Shown: positions 1 to 8,199, counted from the stretch's first letter. The stretch: DNA of 64,000 nt from Paenibacillus tritici (GCF_013204885.1 NZ_JABMKX010000004.1:124001-188000), one strand, 5' to 3'. Numbers and translations: made by a program. Notes: a model not told the origin generated them from the sequence alone.

Positions 1-603
1 CAGGCAAAAGGCGGGATTTTGTTCATAGATGAAGCCTATTCGCTGATGGGTAAGGGCGACCACGCTACAGATATGAAGGTTATATCTGCGATTGTTCAAT
101 TGACAGAAAATATGCGTGATGAAGTCGTAGTTATCGCCGCCGGTTACCAGAAGGACATGGCCAAGTTTATGGCTTTTAATAGTGGCTTGGCTTCTCGGTT
201 CCCGACTACCATCCATTTCCCGGATTATGCTGTGCCGGAGCTGGTGCTGATCGCCCAGAAGATGCTCCTGGAGCAGGAGTACCAAGCGGCGCCAGATTAT
301 CTGGACGCCCTGGCCAGCGTGATGTGGATCGAGCGGAGTCGTCCAAACTTCGGCAATGCCCGCACAGTGCGCAACCATGTCGAGCGCTCAATCCGGCAGC
401 AGGCGGTTCGGGTTTCACAGATGACCCGGCCATCGCGTAAAGATTTAGCGCTGATCACGGCGGCAGACTTAGTTCACTCCGTTCAGGATGTGAAAAATTC
501 AGAAAAGGAATTACTTCAAGAAACGATTAAGGCGGCCCAGACTCGGCTGTTTGAGCTGGACATGCAAAGTATCCTAAAGCGAAGCCCACAAGAGAGGGTG
601 TGA
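1..603 (+). CDS. AAA-family ATPase (CbbX/SpoVK-like), 5' end outside window
   Basis: The open frame enters from the left edge in frame 1, so the N-terminus and Walker A motif are missing. The visible 200 residues start just before a Walker B motif (ILFIDEAY). A sensor-1 region (VVIAAGYQ), an arginine-finger-like LASRFP and a sensor-2 stretch (NARTVRN) follow, which is the order in the CbbX/SpoVK group of AAA ATPases. Such proteins remodel partner proteins using ATP. In this prophage it is the first visible gene of the early region, and the next gene starts about 6 bases after its stop. Its role in the phage is not evident. The AAA assignment is firm; the subfamily is less so. Confidence 0.8.
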   Translation, partial: QAKGGILFIDEAYSLMGKGDHATDMKVISAIVQLTENMRDEVVVIAAGYQKDMAKFMAFNSGLASRFPTTIHFPDYAVPELVLIAQKMLLEQEYQAAPDYLDALASVMWIERSRPNFGNARTVRNHVERSIRQQAVRVSQMTRPSRKDLALITAADLVHSVQDVKNSEKELLQETIKAAQTRLFELDMQSILKRSPQERV

Positions 604-608
604 TCCTT

Positions 609-1016
609 ATGAAAACGCCGCAGCAGGTGGCGGCCGAACTGGTGGGCCGCCTTAAGCGGGAAGGCTTTATTGTTCAGCGCTATGACAGCATGACCACCAC
701 CAGCATTTATCTGAAGCTGGACTATGGCGTGGCTAACAGCATCCGGATCGGGGACCACAAGGGCAAGAAACAATACAAGTACCGGTATAACGTAGACATC
801 GGCCGGAAGCAGATAAACCGTCACAGCACGGGCGAGGGGTGGCCCCGCTGGTATTACCCGGAGACAGAGCTGGAGGCGCTGGTGCGAGATGTGCTGAAAG
901 AGCGCTCCCGGATTAAAGCGAAGCATGGTCCAGATTCCTATTGGGCCCTGATGGCAGCCAAACAGTTCGAGAATCACGGCAGTAAGGGCTTCTGGAGCAG
1001 TGCGAGATTAGTGTAA
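609..1016 (+). CDS. Hypothetical phage early protein
   Basis: This is a 135-residue basic protein with no motif I recognise. An upstream GTG at 600 is possible, but the ATG at 609 lies 10 bases after a purine-rich AGAGAGGG, so I prefer it. The composition (many Lys, Arg and Tyr; predicted mixed alpha/beta) would suit nucleic-acid binding, but this is only an impression. It sits between the AAA ATPase and a run of very small genes in the early operon. An ORF on the opposite strand (516-977) is taken as a shadow because it lacks a ribosome site and runs against the operon. Confidence 0.65.
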   Translation: MKTPQQVAAELVGRLKREGFIVQRYDSMTTTSIYLKLDYGVANSIRIGDHKGKKQYKYRYNVDIGRKQINRHSTGEGWPRWYYPETELEALVRDVLKERSRIKAKHGPDSYWALMAAKQFENHGSKGFWSSARLV

Positions 1017-1029
1017 GGAGGTAAGGGCT

Positions 1030-1212
1030 ATGATCATTCCCTACAGGATGAATTTGGGATCAGACGAGGGCGACGCGGAAATTGAAGATTCGGAGCTGAT
1101 AGGCCTCACAGAAGAAGAGATTAAGGAAAGAATTTACCAGGCGATTTGGGAAGATGCGAAACAATACTTGGACGCGTGGCCAGTCAAAGAAGCTGATTCC
1201 GATGAGACCTGA
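1030..1212 (+). CDS. Small acidic phage protein, unknown function
   Basis: This 60-residue, strongly acidic protein is preceded by a near-ideal TAAGGAGG (1014-1021) eight bases before its ATG. Its middle (LTEEEIKERIYQ) looks helical. No family was recognised. Small acidic early phage proteins often bind and inhibit host enzymes or mimic DNA, but nothing in the sequence proves that here. The good ribosome site and tight packing in the operon are the main reasons to call it real. Confidence 0.6.
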   Translation: MIIPYRMNLGSDEGDAEIEDSELIGLTEEEIKERIYQAIWEDAKQYLDAWPVKEADSDET

Positions 1213-1384
1213 CCCCTTCTTCCAAGATGTTCCCTGGGACATTATTACGAATGAGAGCGGCGAGGTGCTGGGAGAAGTTTTTATTCTTCTGCCGGTACGG
1301 CCGCCAAGGAGGCGACAATGCAAATGGGGTACGACTTCTACATTACGCCCGAAGAATATGCCCGCGCCGCAGCCAATGGAATAA
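1202..1384 (+). CDS. Possible small overlapping ORF
   Basis: A 60-codon frame starts at an ATG inside the end of the preceding gene and runs past the start of the following one. Its first 38 codons fill what would otherwise be a 105-base gap and read like protein (for example DVPWDIITNESGEVLGEVF). The last third overlaps the next gene in another frame. No clear ribosome site precedes it, so translational coupling to the upstream gene would be needed. It could be a real gene or a remnant. Confidence 0.35.
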   Translation: MRPDPFFQDVPWDIITNESGEVLGEVFILLPVRPPRRRQCKWGTTSTLRPKNMPAPQPME

Positions 1385-1839
1385 AGGCCAATACCTTAGA
1401 GGTGCGTGTACGCTGTCTGGGCTGGGACAAAGAGCGGGCCATGACTACGCCGCCGCGTCGGGTATCCGATCATTCTGCCTGGCACGCACTGGCTGAAAGT
1501 AATGGTATTTCAAAACATCTGTTCCGTGTACGAGTCAATCGGAACGGATGGAGCCCAGAGCGCGCGGCCACGGAGCCGCTTACTACTAAAGACCGACGGC
1601 GTGAGCTTGTCCTGCAGGCAAAAAGCTATCAATTAAAATACCCGCCGGAGGTTTTGGCCCGTGCTGCAGCTAATGGGGTACGGCCGGACACTTTTTATGC
1701 GCGGATTCATCGGGGCTGGGACGTAGATCGGGCAGCGGATACCCCGCTAATCTCTCCGGAGCAAAAGGGGCGGAATCGGGTTCAATGGCTGCGGGAACGT
1801 GGACTTGATCCAAGTGCCTCAGTATTTCAGAAGCGATGA
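1318..1839 (+). CDS. Phage protein with three GW-x-x-x-RA helical repeats
   Basis: The ATG follows AAGGAGG (1305-1311) by six bases. The 173-residue product contains three diverged copies of a roughly 50-residue unit. Each has an Ala-rich helix with a small hydrophilic turn (ANGIKANT, SNGISKHL, ANGVRPDT), a pattern V-R-x-x-GW or I-HRGW, and a closing x-x-x-RA(A/M)-x-x-P. This type of repeat occurs in small phage proteins and beside HNH nucleases, and I infer a DNA-binding role. It carries no catalytic motif. The function is unassigned; the repeat pattern is visible directly. Confidence 0.65.
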   Translation: MQMGYDFYITPEEYARAAANGIKANTLEVRVRCLGWDKERAMTTPPRRVSDHSAWHALAESNGISKHLFRVRVNRNGWSPERAATEPLTTKDRRRELVLQAKSYQLKYPPEVLARAAANGVRPDTFYARIHRGWDVDRAADTPLISPEQKGRNRVQWLRERGLDPSASVFQKR

Positions 1840-1872
1840 GCCATTGACGCAAACTATGAAGGAGTGGTTTTT

Positions 1873-2046
1873 ATGAATAACGATATAGATCCTTGGGAAA
1901 TGGATTCTTTATGGCTAATGATGGAGTATAAGCGATTAGTAATACTTGAATCCAATGGAGAAACAAATGCAGATGCTCCTTATGATGCTGATCAGTTGGA
2001 GGAAGTAATCAGTCATCGCCTCAGAGAATATGCCATAGACCGCTAA
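1873..2046 (+). CDS. Small acidic phage protein, unknown
   Basis: This 57-residue protein starts at the ATG eight bases after AAGGAG (1859-1864). A GTG at 1864 in the same frame lies inside the ribosome site and is rejected. The sequence is acidic and helical, with two helices separated by a loop (MMEYKRLVILESNG, then QLEEVISHRLREYA). The layout faintly recalls Spo0E-like phosphatases, but the S-Q-x-L-D signature of that family is absent, so I do not assign it. Confidence 0.55.
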   Translation: MNNDIDPWEMDSLWLMMEYKRLVILESNGETNADAPYDADQLEEVISHRLREYAIDR

Positions 2047-2103
2047 TACACAGTACGAGAATTTAACCTATTAGATGATTAATGACTAAAGGCGGTATGC
2101 CCT

Positions 2104-4518
2104 GTGAATTATAACCGATCAATAACCATATCAGCGGCCGGCAGCCGCCGCGCGACACACTGGCCCGCTCAGACTCTGATGTGGTCTGAGCTGGTCGAGC
2201 GGCTGCGGGTGGCCACACGCGGCACGGAGACACTGACGCAGTATCTGGCGCTTCCAAAGAGCCAGCAAGATGATCTGAAGGATGTCGGGGGCTTCGTTGC
2301 CGGTACTCTGGACGGTGGACGGCGTAAGGCCAATGCGGTGATCAGCCGTGATGTGCTGACGCTCGACCTGGACAGTATTCCTGCCGGTGGAACAGCGGAC
2401 GTCATGCGCCGACTGGACGCCCTGGGCTGTGCCTATGCGGTGTACAGCACCCGGAAGCATGAGGAGTCAAGGCCGCGGCTTCGGGCCTTAGTGCCAACAG
2501 ATCGGACCGTATCTGCAGATGAGTATGAGCCGATGGCCCGGAAGCTCGGGCAGATCCTGGGCATTGAGCTGTGTGACCCGACCACTTTCGAGGCTTCACG
2601 GCTCATGTACTGGCCGAGCTGCAGCGCAGACAGTCAGTATGTATTTAACTTTGGGGATAAGCCGTTTGTATCTGCAGATGGCCTGCTCAGCATGTACAGC
2701 AATTGGCGCAGCATCCAGGAGTGGCCACAGGTGCCTGGAGCCAGTGAGGCCCATGTCCGCCTGGCCGCGAAGCAAGGGGACCCTTCCAGTAAATCAGGCG
2801 TCGTCGGTGCGTTCTGCCGGACGTATGACATTCATCAAGCCATAGCTGCGTTTCTCCCTGGGGCTTACTTGGAGACCGATGACGGTACCGGACGTTTGAC
2901 CTTTGCCGGAGGCTCTACCGTGGGCGGGGCGGTAGTGTATGACGATGGCCAGTTTCTATACTCCCATCATGCTACGGACCCGACCAGCGGCCGCCTGGTC
3001 AACAGTTTTGACCTGGTGCGGCTGCACCGGTTCGGAGCAGCGGACGATGAGGCCAAGGCGGGTACACCCACGAATAAGCTTCCATCCTATTCGGCTATGA
3101 CGGCGTTCGCCTTGGAGCTGGAGCCTGTAGCCGGGCTGCTGAAGCAGGAGAGGTATGAGAAAGCCGTGACCGAGTTCAACGGAGCCGGTCCGGCATTCCC
3201 TGTTCCTCCCGAGGATCTGAACTGGATGCAGAAGCTGGAGATCAATAGTAACGGCATGTATCTGAAGACCGTGGATAATGTGCTGATTGTATTGGAGTAT
3301 GACCCGGCCCTGCGGGATAAAATCGCTTTTGATGAATTTGCCAATCGAGGGCTGGTGCTTGGCTCACTACCATGGGATAGCCGTACCGAGCGGCGGCCAT
3401 GGGCCTCATCTGACGATGCGGGAATTTACCATTACACCGAAAAAGTATACGGCATTGCTGTAGAAGCGAAGATCAACCATGCGTTGACGATTATTACCCA
3501 CAAGCGCCGATTCAACGATGTGCAGCGCTATCTGGAAGGGCTGAAGTGGGACGGTGTGCCCCGGCTGGATACCCTGCTGCGAGATTACCTGGGCGCGGAG
3601 GACAATGTGTATACTCGGGCCGTGTCCCGTAAGTCCTTGACGGCGGCTGTGGCCAGAGCCATGGTCCCAGGTGTCAAATACGATTATATGCCGATCTTAG
3701 CCGGTCCGCAGGGCTTAGGTAAAAGCACTTTCTTGCGGCTGCTGGGCAAGCACTGGTATTCCGACAGCTTAACCACCTTCGAGGGGAAAGAAGCCTGCGA
3801 GATGATCCAAGGCATCTGGATCAATGAGGTGGGCGAGCTGACGGGGATGAGCAAGGCGGAGACGAACAGCGTCAAGCAGTTCCTGAGCCGGACAGAGGAT
3901 ATCTACCGGGAGGCTTACGGCAAACGTACAATGCCGTATCCCCGGCGCTGCGTGTTCTTCGGAACCACCAATGACAGCGAGTTTCTGCGGGACCGGACCG
4001 GTAACCGGCGCTTCTGGCCCGTGGACGTTGGGCAGCTTCCTTCTATTAAGAGTGTGTTCCGGGACCTGGAGCCGGAAGTGGATCAGATTTATGCAGAAGC
4101 CTTTGTGCGCTGGCAGCTGGGGGAACCTTTGTATTTATCTGGAGAGGCTGAGGACTTGTCCAAGCAGCAGCAGGAGGCCCACAGGGAGAGCAATGCCAAA
4201 GAGGGGATCATTAAGGCGTTTGTGGAACGTCCGGTACCGGAGGACTGGCAGAAGCGGGATGTGGCCACACGGCTAATGTACTGGGGCGGCGAATTTGGTA
4301 GACCCCATGAAGGGCAGGCGGGGCCCCGGGACCGGGTATGCGCCGCAGAGGTGTGGTGCGAGTGCTTCAAGTCGGACATTAAGTTTATGAAGCAGACGGA
4401 CGCCCGGGAGATCAATGGGATACTGGGGTCAATGCCTGGTTGGGAAGACTACCGAGGGCGCTTCGGACCATACGAAACGCAGCGCGGTTATCGGCGGAAA
4501 GGCAGCATACCATGTTGA
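2104..4518 (+). CDS. VapE-family phage replication primase/helicase
   Basis: This 804-residue protein starts at GTG, eight bases after AAAGGCGG. The N-terminal 200 residues resemble a primase-type domain, with an acidic patch (LTLDLDSIP) and the pattern YSTRKHEESRPRLRALV. The C-terminal half is a virulence-associated-E/D5-like P-loop ATPase with Walker A GPQGLGKST near residue 534. The Walker B-like WINEVGEL, FFGTTN and the D-R-T-G-N-R-R-F-W-P segment are hallmarks of VapE proteins. It most likely initiates prophage DNA replication. A dense cluster of TGTTGACA-type repeats starts inside its last codons and fills the downstream gap, as expected for an origin next to its initiator. Confidence 0.85.
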   Translation: MNYNRSITISAAGSRRATHWPAQTLMWSELVERLRVATRGTETLTQYLALPKSQQDDLKDVGGFVAGTLDGGRRKANAVISRDVLTLDLDSIPAGGTADVMRRLDALGCAYAVYSTRKHEESRPRLRALVPTDRTVSADEYEPMARKLGQILGIELCDPTTFEASRLMYWPSCSADSQYVFNFGDKPFVSADGLLSMYSNWRSIQEWPQVPGASEAHVRLAAKQGDPSSKSGVVGAFCRTYDIHQAIAAFLPGAYLETDDGTGRLTFAGGSTVGGAVVYDDGQFLYSHHATDPTSGRLVNSFDLVRLHRFGAADDEAKAGTPTNKLPSYSAMTAFALELEPVAGLLKQERYEKAVTEFNGAGPAFPVPPEDLNWMQKLEINSNGMYLKTVDNVLIVLEYDPALRDKIAFDEFANRGLVLGSLPWDSRTERRPWASSDDAGIYHYTEKVYGIAVEAKINHALTIITHKRRFNDVQRYLEGLKWDGVPRLDTLLRDYLGAEDNVYTRAVSRKSLTAAVARAMVPGVKYDYMPILAGPQGLGKSTFLRLLGKHWYSDSLTTFEGKEACEMIQGIWINEVGELTGMSKAETNSVKQFLSRTEDIYREAYGKRTMPYPRRCVFFGTTNDSEFLRDRTGNRRFWPVDVGQLPSIKSVFRDLEPEVDQIYAEAFVRWQLGEPLYLSGEAEDLSKQQQEAHRESNAKEGIIKAFVERPVPEDWQKRDVATRLMYWGGEFGRPHEGQAGPRDRVCAAEVWCECFKSDIKFMKQTDAREINGILGSMPGWEDYRGRFGPYETQRGYRRKGSIPC

Positions 4519-4777
4519 CACTTAATTGTTGACAGTCCCGAAAGTGTCAACAAAAGCGGTGTTGACAGATTTATAAGTGTCAACGTGATTGTCAACATAA
4601 GTGTCAACCGCTAAAACCCTTATAAACTCTATACTTATTATACTTTGTTGACACTGTTGACACTTAAAACTATATAAATAAGAAATTAAAGAATTATAGA
4701 TATTAGGCGCGTACGTATAACGCTTAATACGCCTAATTACTAGAAAGTTACGCACGCATGAGGCGCACACGCGTAAC
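4514..4777. other. Candidate phage replication origin (iterons and AT-rich stretch)
   Basis: Nine copies of GTTGACA or its complement TGTCAAC lie within 149 bp: starts at 4514, 4528, 4561, 4647 and 4656 on the plus strand, and at 4545, 4578, 4590 and 4602 in the other orientation. Several extend to TGTTGACACTT. An AT-rich tract follows (about 4610-4715), then an inverted repeat GTTACGC (4747-4753) / GCGTAAC (4771-4777). Iterons beside an AT-rich segment immediately after a primase/helicase gene suggest an origin. A multi-site operator is the alternative. Confidence 0.6.
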
Positions 4778-4799
4778 ACAGCATGAGGAGGTTTGTCAA

Positions 4800-5078
4800 G
4801 TGAGAGAGCGCGACATAGAGACTTATCTCCGGAAGCGGGTCAAGGCTTCTGGTGGCATCGCCTATAAATGGACTAGCCCAGGGAATGCGGGTGTGCCTGA
4901 CCGGATTGTCATTCTGCCGTTTAACCGGGTGCACTTTGTGGAACTTAAAGCACCTGGCCTGAAGCCGACGCCGTTGCAGCTGGCGCAGCACCGGGAATTA
5001 GCAGCCCGAGGCTGCAGTGTCTGGGTGATCGACAGTAAAGAGGGCGTTGATGCTTTCCTGCAGGAGGCGCGAACATGA
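4800..5078 (+). CDS. VRR-NUC domain nuclease
   Basis: This small (92-residue) stand-alone VRR-NUC protein belongs to the PD-(D/E)xK superfamily common in phages. The pattern NAGVPDRIV, then VHFVELKAPG, gives the catalytic D and ExK, and a helix starting at Q-L-A-Q-H follows. The GTG at 4800 lies eight bases after ATGAGGAGG, so I prefer it over an ATG at 4758 that would translate the inverted repeat. The stop overlaps the ATG of the helicase gene (ATGA), so the two are translationally coupled. Such pairs are thought to act in phage recombination or replication-fork processing. Confidence 0.85.
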   Translation: MRERDIETYLRKRVKASGGIAYKWTSPGNAGVPDRIVILPFNRVHFVELKAPGLKPTPLQLAQHRELAARGCSVWVIDSKEGVDAFLQEART

Positions 5079-6457
5079 CGGCGCTGGTGGAGAAGCCCCG
5101 GCAGCAGTTCAAACCGTGGGATTATCAGCGGTACTGCATTAACCGGCTATTGACCGATGATGCACTTGGATTGTTCTTGGGCTTAGGGCTTGGGAAGACG
5201 GTCATCACGCTTACCGCCATCAATGACCTGAAATATAACCGGTTCTTGATCCGGCGCACGCTTGTCATTGCGCCGAAGAAGGTTGCGGAACTGACTTGGA
5301 CCACAGAGGCGGCCAAGTGGGAACACCTGAAGCATTTGCGAATCATTCCGGTACTGGGAAGCCAGCAGAAGCGGATTAAGGCCCTGAATACACCCGGCGA
5401 TGTGTGGGTGATTAACCGGGATAACGTCAAGTGGCTGGCGGAGTATTACCGGAATGCCTGGCCGTTTGATATGGTGGTACTGGATGAGTTGTCCAGCTTT
5501 AAAAACCATCAGGCCCAGCGCTTCAAGGCCCTAACCTGGATACGGCCACACATTAAGCGGATTGTGGGCTTAACCGGTACACCTGCACCGAACGGGCTTT
5601 TGGACTTGTGGGCCCAGATGTTCCTGCTGGATCAGGGGGAGCGACTGGAGAAGCGGGTCACACACTACCGCGAGAAATACTTCCAGCACAACTATAACGG
5701 ATTCGGGTATACGGCCAAGCCGGGAGCGGATGAGGTGATTCACCGGCAGATCGCTGGTCTTTGCATCAGCATGAAGGCAGAGGATTATCTGGAGCTGCCT
5801 GATTGTATTACGAACATTATCCCGGTGGCCTTGGATGACAAGGCGGCGGCCCAATATAAGCGAATGGAGCGGGACCTGCTGCTGGCGATAGAGGACACTG
5901 AGATTAGCGTAACCAGTGCAGCGGCGCTGACTGGCAAGCTGCTGCAGCTTTGTAACGGGGCTCTATATGACGATGAGCGCGGCGTGCATGAACTTCACAG
6001 CTGCAAGATCGAGGCGTTCATGGAATTGGTGGAGCAGCTTAACGGTGCCCGTGCCCTGGTGTTCTATAACTTCCAGCACGATCTGGCCCGCTTGCACAGC
6101 GCCCTGAAGGGTTCCGGCTTACGGATCAGAGAGCTGAAGACGCCGCAGGATCAACTGGATTGGAATGCCGGGCAGGTTGATATTCTGCTTGCCCATCCGG
6201 CCAGCGCTGCCTATGGTCTCAACCTGCAGGACGGCGGGAACCATGTCGTATGGTTCGGGTTGAACTGGAGCTTGGAACTGTACCAGCAGGCCAACGGGCG
6301 TCTGCATCGGCAGGGTCAGAAGCAGAAGGTCATTCTGCACCACCTGGTTGTCCAGGGCGGCGTGGATGAGGATGTCATGGCAGCGCTGGAGGCTAAGGCG
6401 ACCACACAGGACAGGCTGCTGACAGCGCTTAAGGCGAGAGTGGAGAGGGTGAAATAG
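5075..6457 (+). CDS. SNF2-family DEAD/DEAH-type helicase
   Basis: The 460-residue protein is a compact phage SNF2-like ATPase. Motif I is GLGLGKT (residues 36-42), motif II VLDEL near residue 140, motif III LTGTPAPNG, and the C-terminal motif VI-like QANGRLHRQGQ lies near residue 410. Superfamily 2 enzymes of this type translocate on double-stranded DNA. It overlaps the upstream nuclease gene by four bases, and the pair is a frequent phage replication cassette. The next gene starts directly after its stop codon. Confidence 0.9.
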   Translation: MTALVEKPRQQFKPWDYQRYCINRLLTDDALGLFLGLGLGKTVITLTAINDLKYNRFLIRRTLVIAPKKVAELTWTTEAAKWEHLKHLRIIPVLGSQQKRIKALNTPGDVWVINRDNVKWLAEYYRNAWPFDMVVLDELSSFKNHQAQRFKALTWIRPHIKRIVGLTGTPAPNGLLDLWAQMFLLDQGERLEKRVTHYREKYFQHNYNGFGYTAKPGADEVIHRQIAGLCISMKAEDYLELPDCITNIIPVALDDKAAAQYKRMERDLLLAIEDTEISVTSAAALTGKLLQLCNGALYDDERGVHELHSCKIEAFMELVEQLNGARALVFYNFQHDLARLHSALKGSGLRIRELKTPQDQLDWNAGQVDILLAHPASAAYGLNLQDGGNHVVWFGLNWSLELYQQANGRLHRQGQKQKVILHHLVVQGGVDEDVMAALEAKATTQDRLLTALKARVERVK

Positions 6458-7408
6458 ATGGGTAAAGATCGTTCGCGTACATCCATACCTAGCCGGGATA
6501 TTGAGTACAAGTCCTACGGTTCCGGAACTGTGCGGGAATACAAGTTATCACCGGAGCAGCTGGAAGAGGTCCGGCAGAAGTATCCGGCTACGAAGCAGGA
6601 TAAGCAATTTGTGAAACCAATTGTGCAGAATACACCAGTCAAGGGGGAGAAGCGGATGGGTAAATTTATGATGACAGAAGCGGAATTTAAGGCGGCCCGG
6701 GCAGACGGCAAGACAATCGCGCAGATTGCGCAGGAGCAAGATGTGGCCGAAGCTACTATCTACAAGCATATGAGTAAATGGGCAGAGACGCCCAAGGAAA
6801 CCCAATTGCTTCGTGAAAAGGAGGCGCTGCCGCCGCAAGTGCCGGTGGGTTTACCGGAAATGTACAAGAGGGCGCAGCAGGAGATCGAGGAGCTGAAAGC
6901 GGCGTTGTCCGTCACTCAGCCGATATCCCATGACATGATTAAGAGTTATAAGGCTGAAGCTGAACACTGGAAAGCCCAGGCTACGGAGGCGGTGGCGCTT
7001 GCCGGTAAGGCTGCCGAGGAGTCGGCGGCAAAAATTGAACGGATGAAGGCGAATCTGCGAGCAGGGACAGACGCCCGTAATGCTGCTGAGGATGAACTTG
7101 TTAAAGTGACTGATGAGTGTAACAGTCTCCGAGACCGGTTAGAACAATCGGGATGGTACAGGGAAGCGGCTGAGCGGGATATTGAGCGGCTAACCTCAGA
7201 GAATGGCCAGCTTCAGGAGGAACTGAACCGGATGATTACGGAGCGGGATGATCTGATGGCTGAGAATGATCGCTTGAGTGACTTACTTCGGACTGCGAAC
7301 CGGACAGTTCCAGAACCAGCCAGCGAAGTACATCTGCTGGACCGCAGCATCGCAGATCTGACACGGGCACGTTGGATTCTGGACCGTTTATCCGCTTCAG
7401 GTGAATAA
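6458..7408 (+). CDS. Coiled-coil protein with internal helix-turn-helix
   Basis: The 316-residue product has a charged N-terminal 65 residues. A helix-turn-helix-like stretch follows (residues about 80-105, with KTIAQIAQEQDV and ATIYKHMSKW), then a long acidic/basic coiled coil from about residue 140 to 290, with heptad-like runs such as RDRLEQ and EELNRMITERDD. The start ATG abuts the stop of the helicase. A second ATG at 6656 could start a shorter form beginning with the HTH. It is probably a DNA-binding architectural or regulatory protein of the early operon. The exact role is unknown. Confidence 0.7.
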   Translation: MGKDRSRTSIPSRDIEYKSYGSGTVREYKLSPEQLEEVRQKYPATKQDKQFVKPIVQNTPVKGEKRMGKFMMTEAEFKAARADGKTIAQIAQEQDVAEATIYKHMSKWAETPKETQLLREKEALPPQVPVGLPEMYKRAQQEIEELKAALSVTQPISHDMIKSYKAEAEHWKAQATEAVALAGKAAEESAAKIERMKANLRAGTDARNAAEDELVKVTDECNSLRDRLEQSGWYREAAERDIERLTSENGQLQEELNRMITERDDLMAENDRLSDLLRTANRTVPEPASEVHLLDRSIADLTRARWILDRLSASGE

Positions 7409-7427
7409 CTTAACAGGGGGTCACAGC

Positions 7428-7880
7428 ATGAAAGCAACTTGGATCGAAACCCTGATCGGGCAGTATGCTGCAGAGACGCATGTGCTGGAACGGTACCGGG
7501 ATACCCTGGACCTCTCCCTGCCTGCGGCAGCAGAGGAGGCCGAGACGGTCTCTGGGATGCTGGCAGACATGCGATACGCCTTAACCTGGATGCGGCGCGG
7601 CAGACGGCCAGGGAGCCGCAGAGGAGCTGAGCGGACGGACGTTTACCGACAGCGTGAGATATACATCAAGCTTTCCGCCAGGGAGATCACGGAGCTAGAG
7701 CGGCTCCGGCTGGTCGATGCGTTGCTGGCGCTGAGTGATCGGGAACGCACTTGCTTCCTGCTACACATGGCGCAGGGCTTGACGCTTCAGGAGATTTCGG
7801 ATAAGCTGAGATTGTCTAAAAACACTGTGCGCGATTACGTTGATAGGGCAAAAAAGAAGATTTCTTCGGACTTTTTATGA
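7428..7880 (+). CDS. Sigma-70 region 4-like late regulator (ArpU/phage sigma type)
   Basis: The 150-residue protein begins at ATG seven bases after AGGGGG. Its C-terminal 70 residues form a sigma region 4-type HTH: LSDRERTCFLLHMAQGLTL, then EISDKLRLSKNTV and RDYVDRAKKKI. This layout is shared by ArpU-like and sigma-like activators that sit at the end of early operons in Gram-positive temperate phages and switch on the late genes. Its place, last in the early operon and before the terminase genes, fits. A terminator follows at 7947-7975. Confidence 0.8.
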   Translation: MKATWIETLIGQYAAETHVLERYRDTLDLSLPAAAEEAETVSGMLADMRYALTWMRRGRRPGSRRGAERTDVYRQREIYIKLSAREITELERLRLVDALLALSDRERTCFLLHMAQGLTLQEISDKLRLSKNTVRDYVDRAKKKISSDFL

Positions 7881-7946
7881 TTCTTGCCGCACGTATTGCC
7901 GCACACTGAGCCGCACAACCTACAGTACTATAAGTCTGTCTATCAC

Positions 7947-7975
7947 GAGTCCTCCAATGCGGAGGGCTCTTTTTT
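7947..7975 (+). terminator. Terminator of early operon
   Basis: A nine-bp stem (GAGTCCTCC / GGAGGGCTC with one G-T pair) and five-base loop are followed by a run of six T. It ends the early operon after the sigma-like gene. Confidence 0.85.
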
Positions 7976-7990
7976 GCGTTTTTGAAGTAG

Positions 7991-8128
7991 ATTTCAATCC
8001 ACGTACCGATAATATAAACAATAATACATTTATTATTACTTGTGTAAGTACTTGTGTAATTACTTGCATAAAAAGGCCGTCGGATGCGACGATTCGTCGC
8101 GCGATGTGAGGGATTTCAATCCACGCAC
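7991..8128 (-). repeat. Two solitary type I-C CRISPR-repeat-like 16-mers
   Basis: On the plus strand ATTTCAATCCACGTAC (7991-8006) and ATTTCAATCCACGCAC (8113-8128) differ at one base. Read on the minus strand, the second gives GTGCGTGGATTGAAAT, whose last 14 bases match the 3' end common to type I-C CRISPR repeats. The 5' part of a full repeat is not evident and no array is present. These may be repeat mimics, remnants or chance. Confidence 0.45.
8038..8073. repeat. Three 12-bp direct repeats
   Basis: ACTTGTGTAAGT (8038-8049), ACTTGTGTAATT (8050-8061) and ACTTGCATAAAA (8062-8073) stand head to tail in the noncoding region after the early operon. They could be a regulator binding array. Confidence 0.6.
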
Positions 8129-8199
8129 ATCTCCGTCGAGAAGCGCTGTTAGCACTTCTCTTCGATCCGAGGGCCGATAGATTATTTAATTTTCGGCCC
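8080..8199 (-). other. Multibranched folded element (possible ncRNA)
   Basis: The noncoding stretch can fold as a closed multiloop. The outer stem is TCGGAT (8080-8085) with ATCCGA (8165-8170). Hairpin A is GCGACG/CGTCGC (8086-8091/8095-8100). Hairpin B is GATGTG/CACATC (8103-8108/8126-8131) capped by GGAT-TTCA-ATCC. Hairpin C is at 8138-8147/8151-8160. A 7-bp stem, GGGCCGA/TCGGCCC (8171-8177/8093-8199 side at 8193-8199), follows. Hairpin C has a C-A mismatch on the plus strand that becomes G-U on the minus strand, so a minus-strand RNA folds better. The rest of 7,976-8,320 shows no ORF with a ribosome site. Confidence 0.5.

Noticed and set aside
1873..2046. A Spo0E-like phosphatase
   Set aside because: Two-helix layout is similar but the S-Q-x-L-D signature is missing.
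7991..8128. A CRISPR array
   Set aside because: Only two partial repeat-like motifs 122 bp apart, no full-length repeats and no regular spacers.
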